Source of the DNA: Verrucomicrobiota bacterium
GTDB taxonomy: Bacteria; Verrucomicrobiota; Verrucomicrobiia; Limisphaerales; UBA1096
Length of the DNA: 6,245 bases
NCBI GenBank assembly: GCA_015658765.1
Contig: DQOE01000347.1
Location: forward strand, 1-6,245
Reading direction: 5' to 3'
Below are positions 1 to 6,245 of this stretch, one piece after another (positions within the stretch are counted from its first letter, which is position 1; each line of letters opens with the position of its first letter). The notes below the pieces were generated by a model that was not told the origin of the DNA, did not search any database, and saw nothing but the letters and a program-made list of their open reading frames with translations. Position numbers and translations under genes: made by a program.

Positions 1-1490
1 AACGCGCCGTGAATTGCCGGGTTGCTCAGCCGATGATCGTCCGGTGCATCGACGAGGTGTTTGCCGACGAGAATGCCGAAGAAACGGTTGGCCACATTGC
101 GGCCGAACTGGTCGTGGCCGCCGTCGAGAATGCTCCACGCCAGTTCATCGCCGGGGGCCAGCGGCGCGGCGGGATTGAGCTGGAGCAGCGCGGGTTGAAC
201 CGCCTTGCCGGTGCCGGGCAGGAACAGCTTGCCGGCCATCATGCCGCCGTCGGGGTTCGGCCGCTCGTCGGCAAAGTACGCGGAGAAGGCAAGGTGCTCG
301 CGTTGCTGCCAGCGATCCATCGGGTGGTCGTGGCACCGCGCGCAGCCGATGCTCAGGCCGAGCAGCGTGCGGCCAACGTACTCGGCGCGGTCGCGCGGGT
401 CGTTGTGACGCGAGACAAATCCACCCGCCTCGCCGCCGCCGAGAATGTCGCGGGCCAGTTGCGGCAGCGGCTTGTTTTGGCGGACGGCATCGAGCAGGTA
501 GAGGCGTAGTTTTGTGTTACGTGGCTTCTCGAAATCTTTTTCCAAGCGCCCTTCGGGCAGTTCGAGCCAGTGGCGGTAGTGGCCGGCAAAAACCTGGGCG
601 AACTCCTCCGAGCGCATCAGGCGATCCGCCGTCTTGGCTAGGCGCCTGGTTGGCGGCAGGGCGATGAAGGCGTCGAGTTCGTCCGGCGTCGGAGGACGAC
701 CGGCGAGGTCGATGTGCACCCGGCGGGCGAGCACGAAGGCGTCCGCCTCGGCACTGGATCTGAGGCCAAGCGACTCGAGGCCGGCGAGCCAGGCGCTGTC
801 GAGCGGGTGCGTCGTCGTCGACTCGTCCGGCGGATCTTCGTTGAACGACTGGCGGATGACGGCTCGGGCATTGCGGCCGGCGTAACGGGCGATGATCCAC
901 GCCTCGCCGGGGGCGAGCGGGGTCACCGAGCCGTCGTCGTGGGCGAGCGCGACGGTCTCGTCGGTGCTCGAGAAAACAGTGAGCCGCGTGACGTCGCGGG
1001 TGACCGTGCGCTTGGCCAGGCGGTATTCCGCCACGGCGGAGAAACCACCGTCGCGCGGCTCGAGCCGCAGCTTGGCCAGGCGGCCCGGCTCGTTCTCGGT
1101 GAACGCCGCACCGCGCCGAATCCAGCCGAGCAGCGACTCGTAATCGGCGCTGTCTTTTTTGAAAATACGGCCGCCCTTGTGCTTGATTTGGCGGGTGGGT
1201 TTGCGGAGCAGCAGGCTGGCTTCCGGCTTGGCCAGATCGATCCGGCGGCCGTCAAGGTCCTGCGTGAGCGCGGCGTAGTCGGCGGCGGGATTCATCGCGA
1301 ACAACGACAGCTTGAAGCCGGCCTGGCCGGTCGCCGCGCCGTGGCACTCGGCCGAGGCGCAGGCCTGCTTGACCAGCAACGGCGAGATGTCGTGCGCGAA
1401 GTGAAACGGCTTCGGCTCGTCCGCCTGGCTGGCCAAGCCGGTGGAGAGCAGCGCCGCGGTGGCGGCGCGAATGGCCCAAGAACAGGGCAT
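1..1490 (-). CDS. Secreted c-type cytochrome / Big2-like / DUF1549-DUF1553 protein (C-terminus outside window)
   Basis: I translated this frame by hand: 496 codons with no stop, from the ATG at 1490 to the left window edge, so the C-terminus is missing. Residues 1-23 look like a Sec signal peptide (cleavage near ASQA|DE). Residues 44-51 read CASAECHG, a C-x4-CH haem-type motif followed by GFKLSLFAMNP, the usual cytochrome-like start of this family. Residues about 165-212 resemble a bacterial Ig-like group 2 domain (SSTDETVAL, then LAPGEAWIIARY). Residues about 235-410 match DUF1549, including GCARCHDHPMDRW at 382-394 with a canonical CxxCH. DUF1553 appears to begin near 450 (NVANRFFGILVGKHLVD). 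Such proteins are exported and expanded in Planctomycetota and Verrucomicrobiota; a role in polysaccharide breakdown or redox chemistry is often suspected but unproven. The ATG lies 9 bases after the upstream stop, with no clear Shine-Dalgarno, suggesting an operon with 1500-2570. The family call is firm; the biochemical role is unknown. Confidence 0.9.
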   Translation of the reverse strand, partial: MPCSWAIRAATAALLSTGLASQADEPKPFHFAHDISPLLVKQACASAECHGAATGQAGFKLSLFAMNPAADYAALTQDLDGRRIDLAKPEASLLLRKPTRQIKHKGGRIFKKDSADYESLLGWIRRGAAFTENEPGRLAKLRLEPRDGGFSAVAEYRLAKRTVTRDVTRLTVFSSTDETVALAHDDGSVTPLAPGEAWIIARYAGRNARAVIRQSFNEDPPDESTTTHPLDSAWLAGLESLGLRSSAEADAFVLARRVHIDLAGRPPTPDELDAFIALPPTRRLAKTADRLMRSEEFAQVFAGHYRHWLELPEGRLEKDFEKPRNTKLRLYLLDAVRQNKPLPQLARDILGGGEAGGFVSRHNDPRDRAEYVGRTLLGLSIGCARCHDHPMDRWQQREHLAFSAYFADERPNPDGGMMAGKLFLPGTGKAVQPALLQLNPAAPLAPGDELAWSILDGGHDQFGRNVANRFFGILVGKHLVDAPDDHRLSNPAIHGA

Positions 1491-1499
1491 AATCAAAGT

Positions 1500-2570
1500 T
1501 TAGCGGCGCTCGCGGCGTTGCCGCTTGGCTGGGTGCTTGTCCAAAAATCCCTCAGCCAACTCGTGGGCATGCGGCGTGCCGTAGCGATCCTTTAGGCTGA
1601 GCACGAGCCGGAACATCTCGCGCACCTGCCGCGTCAGCTCAGCGCTCTCGGCGGCGCGGTCGGTGATGCCCGCGTAAACCTCCTCGTTGCGCTCGTCGCT
1701 GTTCGTCTTGCGGATGAAGACGCGGAGGTTGGACTGCAGATCGGCATCGTCCGGCGGCGCGCCTTCGCGCTTGGCCGCCGGTTTGGCCGGGTTGCGATCG
1801 GCGGCGGGACGGCGTTCGGCGTTCGGCGCGGCGCGCTTCATCCGTTGCGGCTTGCGCTGCTGCATGCGGCTGTTCATCTGCCCGTTCTCGACGCGGGCAA
1901 GGCGCGCGCGGAGTTTTTGCAACTGCACGCCCTGGTTGACGGCCAGCTCGCGAACGGCATGACCGCTCTTCGGCAAATTGCCGGCAATCATTTTTCTCAA
2001 CTCGTCCGGATCCGCCGGGATTTTTCCGGCGACGGCCTCGACCCATTCGCGCAACTCGGGAAGATTGTGCTGGCCGGCGTCGGTGAGCGCGACCGAGCGC
2101 ACCACCTGTCCGCCCTTGGCCAGGACGATCGTGAGTGCGGCACGGCGGTTGAGCGCGTAGTCGCCAGGCCCCTCGAGCCCGTCGAGGCTCAGGATGATCG
2201 GGTGCGCGAGCTTGAGCGAACCATTGATGGCCTTGAGGCGGTTCTCCGCCGAGGTGCGGTCATCGTGGAGCAGCAGCGTGTGCGAGTGAAAACCAAGGAC
2301 GGAATATTCCGAGGTGAGGTCGTCGAGACCGCGCAGCACCGGGATGATGTTCCGGGAAAGTTCATGGATGAAGAGCAGCGCGCCGGGTGCGCGCCCAAGC
2401 AACTTGGCCGCGTCGAACTCGCGGCCCTTGTGCGGGCCGTGCAGGGCGTAGCTGTTCACCGGCGCGAGCAGCGAACCGGTCGGCGGCCCCGAGACGATGT
2501 CGGCGGCTTGGCCATTTTGCGCCATCAAGCCCAATGCGAGTGCCAACGAGGGGAAGAATTTGGTTTTCAT
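1500..2570 (-). CDS. Secreted thioredoxin-fold-like protein without cysteines, with basic C-terminal tail
   Basis: This 356-residue product begins with a signal peptide (MKTKFFPSLALALGLMAQNG, cleavage near QAA|D). I chose the ATG at 2570 because the signal peptide starts there and GAGG lies 3 bases upstream; an in-frame ATG at 2606 would add 12 polar residues in front. Residues about 60-182 have the pattern of a thioredoxin/AhpC-like fold: a strand GALLFIHE, a helix, a second strand YSVLGFHSHTLLL, then ALTIVLAKGGQVVRSVAL and a closing helix. The protein has no cysteine anywhere, so it cannot do thiol-disulfide chemistry; HE sits where CxxC would be expected. Residues about 205-230 look helical, 234-275 are Arg/Lys/Pro/Ala-rich and probably disordered, and 280-350 look helical again. 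It is the first gene of a likely two-gene operon with the cytochrome/DUF1549 gene, so a periplasmic partner or scaffold role is plausible but inferred. The fold assignment comes from pattern only. Confidence 0.8.
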   Translation of the reverse strand: MKTKFFPSLALALGLMAQNGQAADIVSGPPTGSLLAPVNSYALHGPHKGREFDAAKLLGRAPGALLFIHELSRNIIPVLRGLDDLTSEYSVLGFHSHTLLLHDDRTSAENRLKAINGSLKLAHPIILSLDGLEGPGDYALNRRAALTIVLAKGGQVVRSVALTDAGQHNLPELREWVEAVAGKIPADPDELRKMIAGNLPKSGHAVRELAVNQGVQLQKLRARLARVENGQMNSRMQQRKPQRMKRAAPNAERRPAADRNPAKPAAKREGAPPDDADLQSNLRVFIRKTNSDERNEEVYAGITDRAAESAELTRQVREMFRLVLSLKDRYGTPHAHELAEGFLDKHPAKRQRRERR

Positions 2571-2592
2571 TTGCCTCAAACGATTTGTCTCA

Positions 2593-2623
2593 GGGAACAA
2601 TCCCACCGGAAGGACGAAAGTCC
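2593..2623. other. Two small hairpins in the leader of the thioredoxin-like gene
   Basis: Two perfect short inverted repeats lie 23-53 bases upstream of the ATG at 2570. The first is GGGA-ACAA-TCCC (2593-2604); the second is GGAC-GAAA-GTCC (2612-2623), which on the plus strand would have a GNRA-type tetraloop and on the minus (message) strand a TTTC loop. Stems of four base pairs are weak and common by chance. I could match the region to no riboswitch or ribozyme class. Confidence 0.2.
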
Positions 2624-2645
2624 AGTCCCGAATTACCGCCGATCA

Positions 2646-2661
2646 CCGCTTGGTCAAGCGG
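2646..2661 (-). terminator. Hairpin directly after the GDYXXLXY stop codon; possible terminator
   Basis: CCGCTTGGTCAAGCGG is a perfect inverted repeat: seven complementary bases on each side of a two-base centre, in practice a six-pair stem with a four-base loop. It begins immediately after the TAG stop (2662-2664) of the last gene of the DUF2157 cassette. The position fits a transcription terminator or an mRNA 3'-end stabiliser. On the minus strand it is followed by TGATCGGCGG and not by a T-run, so it is not a textbook intrinsic terminator and read-through into 1500-2570 remains possible. Confidence 0.35.
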
Positions 2662-3183
2662 CTATTGTGTGTTGGTGGTGGGTTGCTCCTCGTTGTAGGC
2701 CTTGGGGCTGATGGGTTCGCGGTTTTCGTCAGCCAAGTCCACCAGCATCAGGTTGCCGTCACTGTCGAGCTTGAAAATGCCGTAGCGTGCCGCTTCGAAT
2801 GCCTTGGCTTTGCCTTCCTGAAAAAAGAAGGAGTGCGTGGCCACCTCGGGACGGCGACCGCTGAAATTGAACCGGAGCAACCGTTCGTTTTCAGCCAAGT
2901 CTTTACCATTGTAGACGCGATCCAACCTTGCCACGCCGTTGTCGTCTTTTTTAATGACGATCTGTCCGCGGTGGCCGCGCAGTTCCCGCTTTCTGCCCAG
3001 TTCATTGTGCAGGCGATAATTCAGTGCCATGTAATCCCCCTGCAACAGGGAGCGCGGGTCGCGCGGCGCTAATTCCAACAGGATCGTTTCGCCGTTGGCT
3101 TTCAGGGATTCTTTGCTGAGAATTCCAAGGTTGAGATAGCCCAACACCGGGAGCAGGAGCAGGAGTGCCAGTTTTATGCGCAT
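2662..3183 (-). CDS. GDYXXLXY family membrane-anchored protein
   Basis: This 173-residue protein has an N-terminal hydrophobic segment (residues about 4-22, LALLLLLPVLGYLNLGI) that acts as a signal anchor, with the remainder predicted outside the cytoplasmic membrane. The family signature GDYMALNY is at 49-56, preceded by the typical LAPRDPRSLLQ. A second family-like block, RYGIFKLDSDGNLMLVDLAD, is at 133-152. These match the GDYXXLXY family (Pfam PF14345), whose function is not established. Length is normal for the family and the C-terminus is a short polar tail. The ATG at 3183 is preceded by AAAGGA about nine bases upstream and overlaps the end of the DUF4401 gene by 10 bases, so translation is probably coupled. 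It is the third gene of the DUF2157-DUF4401-GDYXXLXY cassette, the usual partnership of this family. The family identity is secure; the role is unknown. Confidence 0.93.
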   Translation of the reverse strand: MRIKLALLLLLPVLGYLNLGILSKESLKANGETILLELAPRDPRSLLQGDYMALNYRLHNELGRKRELRGHRGQIVIKKDDNGVARLDRVYNGKDLAENERLLRFNFSGRRPEVATHSFFFQEGKAKAFEAARYGIFKLDSDGNLMLVDLADENREPISPKAYNEEQPTTNTQ

Positions 3184-4316
3184 GAGTTTTGTTCCTTTCT
3201 GGTAACGAGTGCATTCAGGATGAGACGAATGCCAAGCAGCAAAATTCCACTGCCAAGCAGGACGTATGATTTTGTCTCCAAGCTGAAATCCATTTGATAA
3301 TAGTAATAAATGAGAAATCCAGTCAGGGAAATCCAGCCAATGAATGAAACCAACCGGCGATGATTCATGCGCCCAAAAACCGTTAACATGATCGAAAGTA
3401 AAATTCCTGCGTTGGTGAAAAGCGCCAGTAAAATGACCCCCACAGCGATCACGATGGCTTGTGAGTCCATCTGTTTTTTAAACCCACCAACAGCATGGGA
3501 CAGGAGGTACAACAAACCAAAACCGGCGATGAAATTAGGCAGCCAGATTTCAAATCCTAATACAGGGTCAAGTTTCGGTTCACCCATCAACCCCGACTGC
3601 ATCACTGCCAAACCGAGAAGTGTGCAAATCAAGGCATACGCAACTGGATCGTATAGTTTTTTGACCTTCTCATGAAGCAGCAGAAACCCAGCACAAATCA
3701 TATAGGTGAGGAAAAAGAAGTTCATAATCCAAGCGGCGACAACGGGCATCACATCACTATCTAAATCTGGCAAGGCAATGACAATCTCGATGAATAACCC
3801 AAGGAAGAAACAACTGGAAATAAATCGATCCAGCACAAACGGGAAAAGCTTATAGGTCAGTACAGTTGCCAAACCAATACCTAGAAGAGCGACTCGCTGT
3901 TCACCTCTCGACCTCAAGGAAAACAAGTCGCCAAACATCTCCACAAAACCGATCACGAACAGTATTTTGCCAACGGCCAGAATGGTGAATGAACAGGTGA
4001 TGAAGAACACCTGAAGGATCGGGTTGCTTTTTTTCGCTGCAACCAAAAGGCCGTAGGCTGCGGCAACAAACACCAGACCCAGGATCAGGAAGCCGTCCTC
4101 ATCAATAATCCCGCTAATTGCCAGAAACAGAAAAAAGAAACCGCTGGCGATCAAAGCGCCGATCAACGTCAGGATGCGGAGGTAAACCGGCACCTCTTCA
4201 CCAACGCTACGAGTGGCCAATTGTTTGCCGGCCTCCTCGGGGTCATGGAGCATCCCTTTCGCGCTTAAAGTGCCGAGCAAAGCCCCGGAGGTGATGGGTT
4301 CATTGGGTTGATTCAT
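3174..4316 (-). CDS. DUF4401 polytopic membrane protein
   Basis: This 380-residue protein has a short cytoplasmic-type N-terminus (residues 1-45) and then about 11 hydrophobic segments, at roughly 48-70, 75-93, 98-125, 141-162, 166-181, 189-213, 224-242, 258-273, 285-312, 322-340 and 350-370. It ends in a basic tail (VTRKEQNS). The length, topology and position between DUF2157 and GDYXXLXY genes identify it as DUF4401 (Pfam PF14351). No catalytic motif is evident; the acidic loop PDLDSDVMP (183-191) is the most polar element inside the membrane domain. The ATG at 4316 has GGAAGG six bases upstream and lies inside the 3' end of the DUF2157 gene (17-base overlap), a sign of coupled translation. 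GC is clearly below that of the genes at 1-2570. An inner-membrane location is well supported; the biochemical function is unknown for the whole family. Confidence 0.9.
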   Translation of the reverse strand: MNQPNEPITSGALLGTLSAKGMLHDPEEAGKQLATRSVGEEVPVYLRILTLIGALIASGFFFLFLAISGIIDEDGFLILGLVFVAAAYGLLVAAKKSNPILQVFFITCSFTILAVGKILFVIGFVEMFGDLFSLRSRGEQRVALLGIGLATVLTYKLFPFVLDRFISSCFFLGLFIEIVIALPDLDSDVMPVVAAWIMNFFFLTYMICAGFLLLHEKVKKLYDPVAYALICTLLGLAVMQSGLMGEPKLDPVLGFEIWLPNFIAGFGLLYLLSHAVGGFKKQMDSQAIVIAVGVILLALFTNAGILLSIMLTVFGRMNHRRLVSFIGWISLTGFLIYYYYQMDFSLETKSYVLLGSGILLLGIRLILNALVTRKEQNSCA

Positions 4317-5433
4317 GCGATCCCTTCCATTGCAGTTGAATTTTGCGGAGAAACATCACTGCCAAGCCGAAGTTCACCACCGTAAACAAAAAACCAATCA
4401 AGAGGATCGGTTCGATATCCAAATCCATTTCGACGAGCACCCTGATGCAGAGCACCTCCAGCGACAAACAAACCGATAACATCGTAAGCGTCAGAACACC
4501 CAGGCTGGGAGCCTTTAGTCGATAGCAGGCGTAGAACAATCCAAGCCCGAGGATTCCCGCCACGGCGCCATAGATGATGAGTGGCGGCAGGGAACTGATG
4601 ACGAACTTGGCGAAGATTGGGATGTTGAGGCCAAGAATCGTGATGGTGGTGTTGTAGTCGATGTCCGCCGCGACAATTAAGGTCCAAATCGGCAAACTCA
4701 GCGGAAGAATCGTGCAAAAGGCGGGGACGATCCGCGTCCAGTTTGGCTTTAACCATTCTACGCCACGGGCAACCGCCCACTCGCGGGCCGCAAGGATTGC
4801 TCCGTTCAACAGCGCCATGTCGATGAATAGAAATCGCGTCATCTCTCGCGTCGGCGAAAAAATAAACTCAAAGGCGACAAAGGCATCGATCCCTCGGAAG
4901 AAATAGAGCCACACCGCGAGATTCGCGAGCACGACCCACAAGGCCCAATACGCTGGAAAGCGGGAAATGATTGCCCAACCAAGAATCAAAACCGCCCATT
5001 CCAGAAACAGGACAAAAGAGTCCGCGCCGGTTTGATACGCTTGACCGAAGATCGCGAGGAACACCCCGACCAAAACGCCGGCGGAGAGCAACAGCATCTT
5101 GCCGGTGAGCCGTTCAAGAGACCGTCGCCACGCGCCCACCAAACATCCCGCGATAGCCAACTCCACGATGGTGAACTTGGCCCAAGCTGGGATCGACTGC
5201 CAATTCACCGCGAAAAAGAAAATGACCCCGGTCAAGGACAGCACCGCCCCGAGGATCAGCAGCAACTGAGACAACCAAGCCTGCCAAGCGCCTCGCGGGT
5301 GCAGAATATCCAGTGCTGCCTGCCGGCCGGTCCGGTCGATATGCCCGCTGGCGAACAGCGTCTCCACCCACTCGCGCGAGGCGGGGGTTTGCTCCAAAAC
5401 CGGCTGATCCTGGCCTGTGTCCATCGGTTCCAT
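4300..5433 (-). CDS. DUF2157 polytopic membrane protein
   Basis: This is the first gene of the cassette, 377 residues from the ATG at 5433. A soluble N-terminal region (about 50 residues, including SREWVETLFASGHIDRTGRQ) precedes about 10 membrane segments. Two blocks are typical of DUF2157 (Pfam PF09925): FFFAVNWQSIPAWAKF soon after the first membrane helix, and IFGQAYQTGADSFVLFLEWA about 40 residues later. The frame stays open to an ATG at 5502, but the ATGs at 5502 and 5481 lie inside the upstream repeat elements and would add an uncharacteristic N-terminus. Starts at 5433 or 5424 are preferred; AAGGG lies 10 bases before the ATG at 5424 and only about 1 base before 5433, so the choice between them is open. 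The gene overlaps DUF4401 by 17 bases. Function is unknown; the family always appears membrane-embedded, and co-occurrence with DUF4401 and GDYXXLXY suggests one complex. Confidence 0.9.
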   Translation of the reverse strand: MEPMDTGQDQPVLEQTPASREWVETLFASGHIDRTGRQAALDILHPRGAWQAWLSQLLLILGAVLSLTGVIFFFAVNWQSIPAWAKFTIVELAIAGCLVGAWRRSLERLTGKMLLLSAGVLVGVFLAIFGQAYQTGADSFVLFLEWAVLILGWAIISRFPAYWALWVVLANLAVWLYFFRGIDAFVAFEFIFSPTREMTRFLFIDMALLNGAILAAREWAVARGVEWLKPNWTRIVPAFCTILPLSLPIWTLIVAADIDYNTTITILGLNIPIFAKFVISSLPPLIIYGAVAGILGLGLFYACYRLKAPSLGVLTLTMLSVCLSLEVLCIRVLVEMDLDIEPILLIGFLFTVVNFGLAVMFLRKIQLQWKGSHESTQ

Positions 5434-5451
5434 GCCCTTAAAGAAGAGGAC

Positions 5452-5480
5452 ACTATCACAGCCCCCGTAAAAACCGTCCA
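5452..5480 (-). promoter_or_regulatory. Possible promoter of the DUF2157 cassette
   Basis: On the minus strand TGGACG (5480-5475, 4 of 6 to the -35 consensus) is followed after exactly 17 bases by GATAGT (5457-5452, 4 of 6 to the -10 consensus), which is preceded by TGT as in an extended -10. Transcription would begin near 5445, about a dozen bases before the ATG at 5433. This agrees with a start at 5433 or 5424 and argues against the upstream ATGs. The -35 hexamer overlaps the proximal repeat element. The match is moderate and sigma-70 rules are assumed. Confidence 0.3.
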
Positions 5481-5494
5481 TTGATAAAATCAAT
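5476..5494. repeat. Tandem putative operator, copy 1 (cassette-proximal)
   Basis: GTCCATTGATAAAATCAAT. It contains a perfect inverted repeat, ATTGAT-AAA-ATCAAT (5480-5494). It is repeated with two mismatches at 5497-5515, exactly 21 bp away. The symmetry suggests a binding site for a dimeric regulator. It lies just upstream of, and overlapping, the suggested -35 of the DUF2157 cassette. Confidence 0.5.
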
Positions 5495-5496
5495 AG

Positions 5497-5515
5497 GTCC
5501 ATCGATTAAATCAAT
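5497..5515. repeat. Tandem putative operator, copy 2 (pilin-proximal)
   Basis: GTCCATCGATTAAATCAAT. It is identical to copy 1 at 17 of 19 positions and keeps the inverted repeat with one broken pair (ATCGAT-TAA-ATCAAT, 5501-5515). The 21-bp offset puts both copies on the same face of the DNA helix, as expected for cooperative binding. It sits between the divergent membrane cassette and the pseudopilin gene and could serve either one. Confidence 0.5.
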
Positions 5516-5583
5516 ACTCAGTGAGCGAACCGAGCCGGAGAAAAAACTTGCGCCCATTCCTCGCACTGGCAGCATTCCTCCTC

Positions 5584-6245
<662 letters not shown>

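Noticed and set aside
9..509. Plus-strand open frame at the left edge
   Set aside because: It is antisense to the DUF1549/DUF1553 motifs and is explained as a GC-rich shadow.
1011..1083. 13-bp direct repeat CTTGGCCAGGCGG at 1011 and 1071, 60 bp apart
   Set aside because: Both copies encode Arg-Leu-Ala-Lys in the same frame with favoured codons; chance reuse is sufficient.
714..1595. Long plus-strand open frame (293 codons) opposite the cytochrome/DUF1549 gene
   Set aside because: The minus-strand frame carries clear domain motifs over this whole stretch. Arg/Gly/Ala-rich antisense frames are expected in GC-rich genes, and this one shows no recognisable family.
2593..2623. Hammerhead-like element, because GGACGAAAGTCC resembles stem II plus GAAA
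   Set aside because: No CUGANGA core or correctly placed stems are found nearby on either strand.
2630..2656. Promoter for the thioredoxin-like gene using TTGACC as -35
   Set aside because: The hexamer lies inside the hairpin, and the best -10 at 16 bases (TAATTC) matches only about 2 of 6 positions.
1845..2711. Plus-strand open frame (288 codons) opposite the thioredoxin-like gene
   Set aside because: The opposite strand has a signal peptide and a coherent fold pattern. The frame also crosses the intergenic spacer and shows no family features.
5481..5493. FNR/CRP-type box (TTGAT...ATCAA)
   Set aside because: The half-sites match, but the spacer is three bases and FNR-type sites have four, so the family cannot be assigned.

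Overview
The window looks like chromosomal DNA from the PVC superphylum, most likely Verrucomicrobiota (Planctomycetota is the alternative). The evidence is a DUF1549/DUF1553 'planctomycete cytochrome' protein and a pseudopilin with the [17 protein letters not shown]-terminus and a C-terminal H-x9-D signature, both hugely expanded in that group. This taxonomic call is inference from gene families; no rRNA or marker gene is present. No mobile element, CRISPR array, tRNA or rRNA was seen.

Layout. (1) Positions 1-2570, minus strand, GC-rich (two hand-counted lines gave 68% and 72% GC): a secreted cysteine-free thioredoxin-fold-like protein (1500-2570), followed 9 bases later by a large secreted c-type cytochrome/DUF1549/DUF1553 protein (1-1490) that runs off the left edge. 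(2) 2571-2661: a short spacer with three small hairpins, one directly after the stop codon of the upstream operon. (3) 2662-5433, minus strand, noticeably lower GC in its membrane-protein part (two lines at 42%): a tightly overlapping three-gene cassette, DUF2157 then DUF4401 then GDYXXLXY. This recurring bacterial membrane module has no established function. (4) About 5434-5583: a divergent intergenic region with two copies of a 19-bp near-palindromic element spaced 21 bp apart and a plausible promoter for the cassette. (5) 5584-6245, plus strand: a type IV pilin-like (pseudopilin) protein, cut by the right edge, that carries an unexpected CxxCH motif.

Every gene product is predicted to be membrane-bound or exported, but the window does not show that the units act together. 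The left pair probably works in the periplasm. The cassette probably forms or serves one inner-membrane complex. The pseudopilin is a divergent neighbour that may share the control region with the cassette. The best leads are the DUF2157-DUF4401-GDYXXLXY cassette with its tandem putative operator, and the possible haem site in the pseudopilin.
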